From assembly GCF_046237015.1 (NCBI RefSeq), contig NZ_JBJYIN010000015.1, positions 1 through 64,000 of the forward strand: DNA of 64,000 bases, read 5' to 3'. The position numbers were made by a program, and so were the translations under genes. Positions 34,816 through 42,048 of this stretch are shown here, in pieces. Source of the stretch: JBJYIN01 sp046237015. Lineage in GTDB: Bacteria; Pseudomonadota; Gammaproteobacteria; Enterobacterales; Enterobacteriaceae. Each line of letters starts with the position of its first letter. Position 1 is the first letter of the stretch. The notes below the pieces were generated by a model. The model had not been told where the DNA came from and did no database searches. It saw nothing but the letters and a program-made list of their open reading frames with translations.

Positions 34816-35181
34816 TCAGCCGAAATGAAACCATAGCACGGTTGCCCATACCACTACAGCCTGTATGATGGCGACGAATACGGCGGCTGATCCTAAATCT
34901 TTCGCTCTTCCGGAGAGTTCGTGATGCTCCATGCCGATGCGATCGACAGCAGCCTCTATCGCGCTGTTCACCAACTCCAGCACTACGATCAACACTACCG
35001 ATCCCATCAGTAGCAGTTTCTCTATCAGCGATACCGGCAGTACATAGACCGCGATTCCAGTAGCGACAGCCAACAGTAGTTCTTGTCGGAAGGCAGCTTC
35101 GTGTTGCCAGGCCTGACGCAGTCCTTGAAGGGAATAACCGGTTGCTTTGATAATTCGGGTGATACCCGTGGCTTTATTCAT
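34816..35181 (-). CDS. dgkA: Diacylglycerol kinase
   Basis: Trimeric inner-membrane enzyme that phosphorylates diacylglycerol to phosphatidic acid, recycling a by-product of periplasmic head-group transfer. 121 aa (122 in E. coli). Three membrane helices and the catalytic segment ELVNSAIEAAVDRIG near 69-83 with the active-site Glu and Asn are present. Start at 35181 from the family N-terminus MNKATGITRI; fifteen more codons are open upstream. In E. coli dgkA is next to plsB/lexA. Here it sits in an island with eptA, whose reaction releases diacylglycerol, which makes a functional pairing likely. Whether it is the only copy in the genome is unknown. Confidence 0.94.
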   Translation of the reverse strand: MNKATGITRIIKATGYSLQGLRQAWQHEAAFRQELLLAVATGIAVYVLPVSLIEKLLLMGSVVLIVVLELVNSAIEAAVDRIGMEHHELSGRAKDLGSAAVFVAIIQAVVVWATVLWFHFG

Positions 35182-35512
35182 GTTCGTTTCCGTATTTATC
35201 CGTTGCCGAGCACGGATTTGGTGCATCGGTGATGCTATATTCTTGATCGGTATAGAGCATATTGGCGGGGATGAGCGGGCACTTACCGACTGATGATTGC
35301 ATGTGCATTCCCCAAATAAACCAATTTGGTGGAGTATGGAGAAAAAGGTGTCAGGAAATTGTCAAGATTTTGAACTGAAATGACGGCGGACTCTGGTTGT
35401 ATCGTAACGTTAAACTAAATGCCTATCCGTCAACTTTGGGGTTGCCGCCAGAGATGAGGACATAAAGACGCTTGTCGGTCATAATCTATACCACCACTTT
35501 TGGCTATGCTGC
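35182..35512. other. Intergenic region between the sensor kinase and dgkA
   Basis: 331 bp without a gene. The dgkA promoter should lie here on the minus strand. A short inverted pair CCAAAT / ATTTGG (about 35312-35330) is visible. I see no T-run terminator after the kinase gene and no CTTAA repeats like those before eptA. Confidence 0.45.
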
Positions 35513-36739
35513 TTAGTGCATTTCCAGTGTAAATCGGCAACCTTTTTCCGAGCTTTCAACTGCCATGCTCCAGCCCAGATGTTCCACAATGCGTTGCACA
35601 ATGGATAAACCAAGCCCTTCACCACTTTGACGTACACCAGACTGGAAACGCTGAAATTGATGTGGGTCTATGCTAGGCGGCAACCCCGGACCGGTGTCAG
35701 AAATGACCAGTGTCGTGCCTCGCAGGCTCAGGTGTATTTCGCCTTCGCTGGTGTACTGGCAGGCATTGCGCAGCAGATTCCAAATTACACTGCGAGCCAG
35801 TTCTGCATTGGTGTGTGCGTAGGGATTTTGCGGTGCATCCAGGAGCAGCTTCACCGGTTTTTTTGCCAGCCAGGGCTGGCAGCGAGTGAAACATTCCTCG
35901 ATCAATGGACGCAGAGGAACGTCGGTTCGGGGCAGTGTTTGCGGATCGCGTGAGAGCAGTAACAAACAAGTCAACTGACGTTGCATTTCCTGCGTGGTGC
36001 GCACAATGCGCTCAGCGCTTGGTATCAAGTGGCTGTCGGCAGGCAATTGGTGTGCGATGGTTTCTGCTGCTCCGCCAATGATAGCCAGCGGGGTGCGCAA
36101 TTCATGGCTGGCATCACCCACAAAGCATCGTTCGCGCTGTAGAAACTGTTCCAGTTCATCGCTATGTTGGGCAAATGCTCGCGCCAGTACGCCGATTTCG
36201 TCATGCGCATCCTGGAAGGGAAATGGCTTTTGCTTTTGTTGCACCACTTCGGCCAGGCGTGTAATGGGGGCGGTGACGCGTGCAGAAGTTAGACGGCCAA
36301 TCCAAAATGCGCACAGAATGCATGACAAAATGACCAGCGGGGCGAAACAGTCAATCATGAATTCCAGATACTGGTAATACTTGCCATCCTTCAGCAGGTA
36401 GTATCGTTGTTCGTGGCGTTCAAACACCAGTAAGTGCTTACCATCAGGATTTTCCATACGATGGTAGCCCAGAGTGTATTGGCGTAGGGGATCGGGCACG
36501 GTCTGCGCGTCATAGAACTGACTACCCTCCGGCATCGTAGGGGAGATACCGTTAGCAATGTCCTTTTCCAGCCGAGGCACTTCACTGCGCAGATTTTCCG
36601 AGATCACCCGCGTTCTTAATTCATCGTAGTCAAGTTGCTCGGCCACGGCCACAAACGCCATGACAGCCACCATCAGCAGCACGAACGAAACCGTAATGCG
36701 CGTATTGAGTGTCATCTGTTGATAGATGGCTTTCATCAT
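35513..36739 (-). CDS. PmrB/BasS-like sensor histidine kinase
   Basis: A 408-aa membrane kinase. Membrane helices at about 13-33 and 130-149 enclose a periplasmic sensor of about 95 residues. A HAMP-like linker follows (about 150-200), then the H-box DASHELRTPLAI with His212, the N-box NLLRNACQY and the G-boxes DTGPGLPP and GEGLGLSIV. It starts 21 bp after the response regulator. Divergent eptA makes it the likely sensor for lipid A modification, as BasS/PmrB is in E. coli and Salmonella. The sensor domain is not the enterobacterial PmrB one as I remember it, so the signal is unknown. Confidence 0.88.
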   Translation of the reverse strand: MMKAIYQQMTLNTRITVSFVLLMVAVMAFVAVAEQLDYDELRTRVISENLRSEVPRLEKDIANGISPTMPEGSQFYDAQTVPDPLRQYTLGYHRMENPDGKHLLVFERHEQRYYLLKDGKYYQYLEFMIDCFAPLVILSCILCAFWIGRLTSARVTAPITRLAEVVQQKQKPFPFQDAHDEIGVLARAFAQHSDELEQFLQRERCFVGDASHELRTPLAIIGGAAETIAHQLPADSHLIPSAERIVRTTQEMQRQLTCLLLLSRDPQTLPRTDVPLRPLIEECFTRCQPWLAKKPVKLLLDAPQNPYAHTNAELARSVIWNLLRNACQYTSEGEIHLSLRGTTLVISDTGPGLPPSIDPHQFQRFQSGVRQSGEGLGLSIVQRIVEHLGWSMAVESSEKGCRFTLEMH

Positions 36740-36760
36740 ACTGTTCTGCTCTCTGTGTGA

Positions 36761-37456
36761 TTATTCCGGCGCAGTTTCCCCGGGCTTGTGTAGGCGTAAA
36801 CCAATGCCATGTACTGTTTCTATCAGCGCAGATGTGAAGTTTTTGTCAATTCTCTGGCGCAAGTCATGAATATGTGTTCGTAAAGCACCGCTTTCAGGAG
36901 GCTCATCACCCCAAAGCAGGTATTCCATCTCCTGTTTTTTGACGACAGCGGGCGCGGATCGCATCAGGCACAGCAACAATTTATGTGTGGTTGGTGTCAG
37001 ATTGATGGTCTGGCCCTGCCGCCATGCTTGTGGTGTGCGGGTATCTACCAGCAAGTCTTGCCAAGCCAACGTGCCTTGTACCTGTCGACCTTGTGCTCTG
37101 CGAACCAATGCATTGATGCGTGCGTCCAACTCCTTAAGCGAAAAAGGCTTAACCAGATAATCGTCTGCACCCAGCGCAAAACCTTGAACGCGATCATCCA
37201 CCGGGTCGCGTGCGGTCAGCATCAGCACCGGCACGGGGTTCTGAAACTCCAGACGGAGTTTGCTGCAAAGCGTCATGCCGTCCAGTCGTGGCAGCATCAG
37301 ATCCAACAAGATCGCATCGTAATCATTCTGCGTGGCCATACGCAGGCCAGTGGCACCATCGCGTGCATCGTCCAGCACATAGCCCAGTGGTTCGAAAAAT
37401 CCGTATAGGTTGGCAACTAACTCAGGGTTGTCTTCGATGATGAGCAGGCGGGTCAT
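36761..37456 (-). CDS. PmrA/BasR-like OmpR-family response regulator
   Basis: A 231-aa regulator. The receiver domain (about 1-115) has the acidic pocket IIEDN, phospho-acceptor Asp52 in LLDLMLP, and Lys near 102 in DDYLVKPF. The C-terminal OmpR winged helix follows (TPTTHKLLLCLMRSAPAVV to LRTHIHDLRQRI). The frame is open 39 codons further upstream, but MTRLLIIEDN at 37456 is the natural start. The longer frame would run through the repeats in front of eptA. It is not close to enterobacterial BasR as remembered, suggesting acquisition with the island. It very probably activates divergent eptA. Confidence 0.88.
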   Translation of the reverse strand: MTRLLIIEDNPELVANLYGFFEPLGYVLDDARDGATGLRMATQNDYDAILLDLMLPRLDGMTLCSKLRLEFQNPVPVLMLTARDPVDDRVQGFALGADDYLVKPFSLKELDARINALVRRAQGRQVQGTLAWQDLLVDTRTPQAWRQGQTINLTPTTHKLLLCLMRSAPAVVKKQEMEYLLWGDEPPESGALRTHIHDLRQRIDKNFTSALIETVHGIGLRLHKPGETAPE

Positions 37457-37461
37457 AGGTA

Positions 37462-37505
37462 ATCGGCATCTTAAATAGGTTATCGGGATCTTAACAACAT
37501 CTTGA
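37462..37505. promoter_or_regulatory. CTTAA-type repeats between the response regulator and eptA
   Basis: Three same-strand half-sites: ATCTTAA at 37468-37474 and 37488-37494, then ATCTTGA at 37499-37505. The last two are 11 bp apart, the spacing of a PmrA box (CTTAA-N6-CTTAA); the first two are 20 bp apart within the longer direct repeat ATCGGCATCTTAA / ATCGGGATCTTAA. A -10-like GATACT follows at 37518. Likely binding array of the adjacent response regulator. Confidence 0.6.
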
Positions 37506-37554
37506 CACACGCTTTTTGATACTACGTGCACTTTCAACTCACTGGGGATTGCGC

Positions 37555-39255
37555 GTGTTTCAACGTCTGTCATCCTTGCGGTTTAACCCGGTACAATTGA
37601 CTTGGGTAGCCGCACTGTTCTTCACTACCATCGGTAACTTTGCACTGTGGCAAACGCTATGGTCCAAAGTAGAGATCAACAGCCTGCATAACTTGCTGTT
37701 CTTTATCAGTCTACCGGTTTTCATTTTTTGTCTTCTCAACTTATTACTCACGCCAATTTTAGCCCTGCCATACATACGTAAGCCAATGCTGGTACTGTTG
37801 GTTGTCACCAGTGCTTGTTGCAGTTACTTCATGCTGCATTACAACGTGCTGATCGATCGCAGTATGGTGCAGAACTTTTTTGAGACCAATCAGGCGGAAC
37901 TCACTTCATACTTTTCCGTTCCCTTGTTGCTTACTATTATTGTGCTTGGCGTGTTGCCTGCGGCCACAATGATTTTTCTACCCACCAAAAAGGCGGGGAG
38001 TCCTTTGCAAACTGTGTTGTGGTGGCTGGGTAATATTCTGGTGACGTTAACCGTGCTGGCTGCGGTCATCCTGATATTCTACAAGGATTATGCCTCGTTG
38101 CTGCGCAACAACATGCAAATTAAGGATCAAGCGCTGCCCTACAACATCGTGCGCAATACCAACGGTTACCTGAAACGCAGGTACAGAGCGGAATCACAGG
38201 TGTTGCGAGTTGTGGCCAAAGATGCCACGCGAGCTGTAGTTGCCGCGGATAAGCCGCCCAAGCTGGTGATTGTGGTGGTGGGCGAAACTGCGCGTGCGCA
38301 AAACTTCCAGCTCAATGGTTATCCACGAGCAACTAATCCATCCCTGTCGCAGCTCCAGGATATCATCAGTTTCAAAAATGTCTCATCCTGCGGTACAGCG
38401 ACGGCCATTTCACTGCCCTGTCTGTTTTCACGTATGACACGTTCTCAATACAATGACGTGCGTGCCGCGACGGAAGAGAATCTACTCGACATCCTGAAAC
38501 GCACTGGCATTGACATCCTCTGGCGCAACAACAATAACGGTGGTTGCAAAGGTGTGTGCGCACGAGTACCCACCGATGACATGCCTAAGCTGAGAATTGC
38601 CGAACAATGCGTCAACAAGGATGGCACTTGTTATGACGATGTACTGCTTCACCAACTCAGTTCACGCATTGATGCCATGCACGGCGATGCACTCATTGTG
38701 CTGCACCAATTGGGCAGTCATGGGCCCACTTATTTTGAACGTTACCCGGCGCAAGACAAAGTGTTCAGCCCAACTTGCGACAGTAATCAGATTGAGAAAT
38801 GCAGCAACGAAGCGTTGACCAATACTTATGACAACACGCTGGTCTATACCGATCGGATGCTTGGTAAAACCATTGACTTATTGCAGCGCTATTCTGGCCA
38901 GCGTGATGTGGCGATGATCTACGTTTCCGATCATGGTGAGTCACTGGGAGAGAGTGGTATGTACCTGCATGGTACGCCTTACATCATTGCGCCCGATGAG
39001 CAAACACATGTCCCTATGGTAATGTGGTTTTCGTCGGCATTTGCGCAAAATGCTCGCCTTAAGCTCTCCTGTTTACGTAATAACGCGGACAGCAAAGAGT
39101 ATAGTCATGACAATTTGTACCACTCTATACTGGGCCTGTTTGGTGTGCAAAGCAGTGTGTATCAACCAGAGCTGGACATGTTTTCCCCATGTCGTGAGCA
39201 GGTACACGTTTCTTTACCAGCAGCAGGGCAGGACTCCACTGTGCTGACAAATTAA
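37555..39255 (+). CDS. eptA: Lipid A phosphoethanolamine transferase
   Basis: Moves phosphoethanolamine from phosphatidylethanolamine to lipid A phosphates, lowering surface charge and polymyxin sensitivity, and releasing diacylglycerol. Five N-terminal membrane helices (about 10-190) precede the periplasmic alkaline-phosphatase-like domain. That domain has Glu243 in GETAR, the nucleophile Thr281 in CGTATAISLP, and the metal-binding SDHGESLGE. Several paired Cys in the catalytic domain fit family disulphides. GTG 37555 has GGGGA 6 bases upstream; the longer TTG start at 37516 would lie in the promoter. Divergent from its probable two-component regulators. Confidence 0.93.
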   Translation: MFQRLSSLRFNPVQLTWVAALFFTTIGNFALWQTLWSKVEINSLHNLLFFISLPVFIFCLLNLLLTPILALPYIRKPMLVLLVVTSACCSYFMLHYNVLIDRSMVQNFFETNQAELTSYFSVPLLLTIIVLGVLPAATMIFLPTKKAGSPLQTVLWWLGNILVTLTVLAAVILIFYKDYASLLRNNMQIKDQALPYNIVRNTNGYLKRRYRAESQVLRVVAKDATRAVVAADKPPKLVIVVVGETARAQNFQLNGYPRATNPSLSQLQDIISFKNVSSCGTATAISLPCLFSRMTRSQYNDVRAATEENLLDILKRTGIDILWRNNNNGGCKGVCARVPTDDMPKLRIAEQCVNKDGTCYDDVLLHQLSSRIDAMHGDALIVLHQLGSHGPTYFERYPAQDKVFSPTCDSNQIEKCSNEALTNTYDNTLVYTDRMLGKTIDLLQRYSGQRDVAMIYVSDHGESLGESGMYLHGTPYIIAPDEQTHVPMVMWFSSAFAQNARLKLSCLRNNADSKEYSHDNLYHSILGLFGVQSSVYQPELDMFSPCREQVHVSLPAAGQDSTVLTN

Positions 39256-39659
39256 CCCCAAATAGTTTCACGTTAGCAGGCTCTGGTTTTCCAACGTGGT
39301 AAATGTCCTTACCTATTTGAATACCAGAGTCTGGATTTTAGATTGATGCGATTTTTCTTTTTATCACCGCCGGTGTCCCTGTGATTGCTGGTCGTTTCGC
39401 TCGGTTATTGGTGCGATGCCAACATCATTTTGAATTTCTTCTATAATGGGGCGATGAGATTATTGGGTGCCGATAATGTTTTGATTTCCTCTTGCATCAT
39501 GGGTATGATGCGCTCGCGCGTATGGGCTCTTTATTACAGTTGTTTTCGCTGTATTGTTTGAGTAAGGCGTGAAGTTATCTTGCTTGTGGATACAAATAAG
39601 GGTACATTGCAATACGAGTTTGACAGGTGCCTTTTCATATCAGTATGTTAGGTAATGAT
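39256..39659. other. Gene-free right flank of the tRNA-Leu island
   Basis: About 400 bp with no convincing frame, RNA or transposon end. An inverted pair CTCTGGT / ACCAGAG (39281 and 39322 regions) lies after eptA and might be a weak transcript end. No integrase remnant was seen. Confidence 0.5.
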
Positions 39660-39683
39660 TTCAAATCCCGTCCTCGTACCAAT
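39660..39683. repeat. Detached tRNA-Leu 3'-end copy (right attachment-like repeat)
   Basis: TTCAAATCCCGTCCTCG followed by TACCAAT, including the CCA. It matches 34640-34664 with one substitution and one missing base. The preceding bases do not fold into the rest of a tRNA, so this is a 3' fragment, as left by integration of an element at leuU. Confidence 0.65.
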
Positions 39684-39740
39684 CCTAGAGATAACTTGCA
39701 TTTTTGCGGTTGTCAGCGTAGTATTTGCCACGTTTTCGGA

Positions 39741-39817
<77 letters not shown>

Positions 39818-39952
39818 CTTAACTTTCCAGTAAAATATTTTTTCAAATAAGTTGTTTGACGGATTAGTGTCTCTTCTTACAGTATTTTTTGAAAAAATCC
39901 TTAACTGAAAGTTTATGCCGCGCTTTATACGGCATTAGGGTCCAGTTGCATA

Positions 39953-39977
39953 AAGCCCCGATATATCGGGGTTTTTT
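39953..39977 (+). terminator. Terminator/attenuator between metY and rimP
   Basis: CCCCGA-TATA-TCGGGG then T6, about 60 bp before rimP. In E. coli partial termination and RNase processing occur between metY and rimP. Confidence 0.8.
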
Positions 39978-40037
39978 GTTATTTGGCAACAGAATTACTG
40001 GGCTATTAAGCCCTTTTTTTATGTCTTGGGGGTGGGC

Positions 40038-40490
40038 TTGTCCACATTAGAACAAAAGTTAACAGAGATGATTTCAGCGCCAGTCGAAGCATTAGGCTTT
40101 GAATTAGTTGGTATTGAGTTCATCCGGGGTCGCCAATCGACGCTGCGTATTTATATTGATAGTGAAGATGGGATCACTGTTGATGATTGTGCTGATGTTA
40201 GCCACCAGGTCAGTGCAGTACTGGATGTTGAGGATCCTATCACTGTCGCCTATAACCTTGAGGTATCATCTCCGGGGCTTGAGCGTCCTTTATTCACCAT
40301 AGAGCATTATGAGCGTTTCATCGGTGAAGAGGTAACGGTGGTACTGCGTATGGCAGTCCAGAATCGTCGTAAATGGTTAGGTATTATTAAAGCCATCGAT
40401 GGCGAAATGATCACCATAACTGTGGAAGGCAAAGACGAAGTATTCGCGCTGAGCAACATCCAGAAAGCGAATCTGGTACCCCACTTTTAA
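40038..40490 (+). CDS. rimP: Ribosome maturation factor RimP
   Basis: Binds free 30S subunits and assists 16S rRNA maturation. 150 aa as in E. coli. The N-terminal alpha/beta domain and C-terminal SH3-like domain (KDEVFALSNIQKANLVPHF) are intact. The TTG at 40038 is chosen because the protein then begins STLEQKLTEMI exactly as in E. coli, with GGGGGTGGG just upstream; TTG 40026 and GTG 40032 are in frame but lie within that ribosome site. First protein gene of the rimP-nusA-infB operon. Confidence 0.96.
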   Translation: MSTLEQKLTEMISAPVEALGFELVGIEFIRGRQSTLRIYIDSEDGITVDDCADVSHQVSAVLDVEDPITVAYNLEVSSPGLERPLFTIEHYERFIGEEVTVVLRMAVQNRRKWLGIIKAIDGEMITITVEGKDEVFALSNIQKANLVPHF

Positions 40491-40511
40491 AGTTTGGATG
40501 AGGCAACTAGG

Positions 40512-42023
40512 ATGAATAAAGAGATTCTGGCTGTTGTTGAAGCTGTTTCCAATGAAAAAGCCCTCCCGCGTGAGAAGATTTTTGAAGCGCTGGAAACGGC
40601 CCTAGCGACGGCAACGAAGAAAAAATACGAGCAAGAGATTGATGTTCGCGTCAGTATCGATCGTAAAACTGGCGACTTTGATACCTTCCGTCGTTGGCTG
40701 GTTGTCAGTGAAGTTACCCAGCCGACACGTGAAATTACGCTGGAAGCAGCACAGTTTGAAGATCCTACACTGGACGTCGGTGGTTATGTAGAGGATCAAA
40801 TCGAGTCGGTAACGTTTGATCGTATTACCACGCAAACGGCGAAACAAGTTATTGTACAGAAGGTTCGTGAAGCTGAACGCGCGATGGTTGTTGACCAATT
40901 CCGTGAGCAGGAAGGCGATATCGTCACTGGCGTGGTGAAAAAAGTTAATCGCGATAATATCTCTTTGGACTTGGGCAACAACGCCGAAGCGGTGATTGGT
41001 CGTGAAGACATGCTTCCGCGTGAGAATTTCCGTCCCGGCGATCGTATTCGCGGCGTGCTTTATTCTGTCCGTCCAGAAGCGCGTGGTGCGCAACTGTTTG
41101 TCAGTCGTTCTCGCCCTGAAATGCTGGTCGAACTCTTCCGTATCGAAGTGCCTGAAATTGGCGAAGAAGTTATTGAGATTAAGGCCGCAGCCCGCGATCC
41201 GGGTTCTCGTGCAAAAATTGCCGTGAAAACCAATGACAAGCGCATCGATCCTGTTGGTGCTTGTGTTGGTATGCGCGGCGCTCGTGTACAAGCGGTGTCT
41301 AGTGAGCTTGGTGGTGAGCGTATTGATATTATCCTCTGGGATGATAATCCGGCTCAATTTGTCATTAATGCTATGGCGCCAGCGGATGTCGTCTCTATCG
41401 TTGTTGATGAAGATACCTGCACGATGGATATCGCAGTTGAATCCAGCAATCTGGCACAAGCCATTGGGCGTAATGGTCAGAATGTGCGCTTGGCCTCTCA
41501 GTTGTTAAAACAGCACCGTTCAGATGATCGTTGGGAACTCAACGTCATGACGGTAGAAGATCTACAGGCCAAACACCAGGCTGAGGCGCATGCCGCCATC
41601 GACGTCTTTACTAAGCACCTCGATGTCGACGAAGAGTTTGCCACGGTTCTGGTTGAAGAAGGTTTCTCTTCACTCGAAGAATTGGCTTATGTGCCAATCA
41701 AAGAGTTGCTGGCTATTGAAGGCCTAGATGAAGAGACGATTGAAGTGTTACGTGAACGTGCTAAAGCCGCATTGACCACACTCGCGCTGGCGCACGAAGA
41801 AAGCCGTGGTGATGGCCAACCTGCGGATGATTTGCTCAGTTTACCTGGCCTGTCGCGTGAGATAGCATTCAAGCTGGCGGCACATGGTGTTTGTACGCTG
41901 GAAGATCTTGCTGAGCAGGGCGTTGACGATCTGACTGATATTGAAGGGCTGAATGATGAAAAAGCCGGCGAGTTGATTATGGCCGCTCGTAATATCTGTT
42001 GGTTTGGCGACGACAACGAATAA
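40512..42023 (+). CDS. nusA: Transcription termination/antitermination factor NusA
   Basis: Binds RNA polymerase, enhances pausing and termination, and joins N- and rRNA-antitermination complexes. N-terminal domain about 1-130, S1 domain about 135-200 (NRDNISLDLGNNAEAVI), KH domains about 200-345, and two C-terminal acidic repeats. It has 503 aa against 495 in E. coli. Seven of the extra residues are an insertion just after the second KH motif (GRNGQNVRLASQL then LKQHRSDDR then WELNVM), where E. coli has only SG. ATG 40512 is the family start. Confidence 0.97.
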   Translation: MNKEILAVVEAVSNEKALPREKIFEALETALATATKKKYEQEIDVRVSIDRKTGDFDTFRRWLVVSEVTQPTREITLEAAQFEDPTLDVGGYVEDQIESVTFDRITTQTAKQVIVQKVREAERAMVVDQFREQEGDIVTGVVKKVNRDNISLDLGNNAEAVIGREDMLPRENFRPGDRIRGVLYSVRPEARGAQLFVSRSRPEMLVELFRIEVPEIGEEVIEIKAAARDPGSRAKIAVKTNDKRIDPVGACVGMRGARVQAVSSELGGERIDIILWDDNPAQFVINAMAPADVVSIVVDEDTCTMDIAVESSNLAQAIGRNGQNVRLASQLLKQHRSDDRWELNVMTVEDLQAKHQAEAHAAIDVFTKHLDVDEEFATVLVEEGFSSLEELAYVPIKELLAIEGLDEETIEVLRERAKAALTTLALAHEESRGDGQPADDLLSLPGLSREIAFKLAAHGVCTLEDLAEQGVDDLTDIEGLNDEKAGELIMAARNICWFGDDNE

Positions 42024-42048
42024 CGAACTGTAGCAGGAAAGGAACAGC

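Noticed and set aside
39575..39683. A second complete tRNA-Leu gene
   Set aside because: Only the T-arm and acceptor 3' part match; the upstream bases do not fold as D and anticodon arms. Interpreted as an attachment-type fragment.
40602..41459. A 285-codon open frame antisense to nusA
   Set aside because: It lies wholly within a highly conserved gene, has no ribosome site or family resemblance, and its His/Asn/Phe/Arg-rich composition is that expected from reading the complement of a GC-periodic coding sequence.
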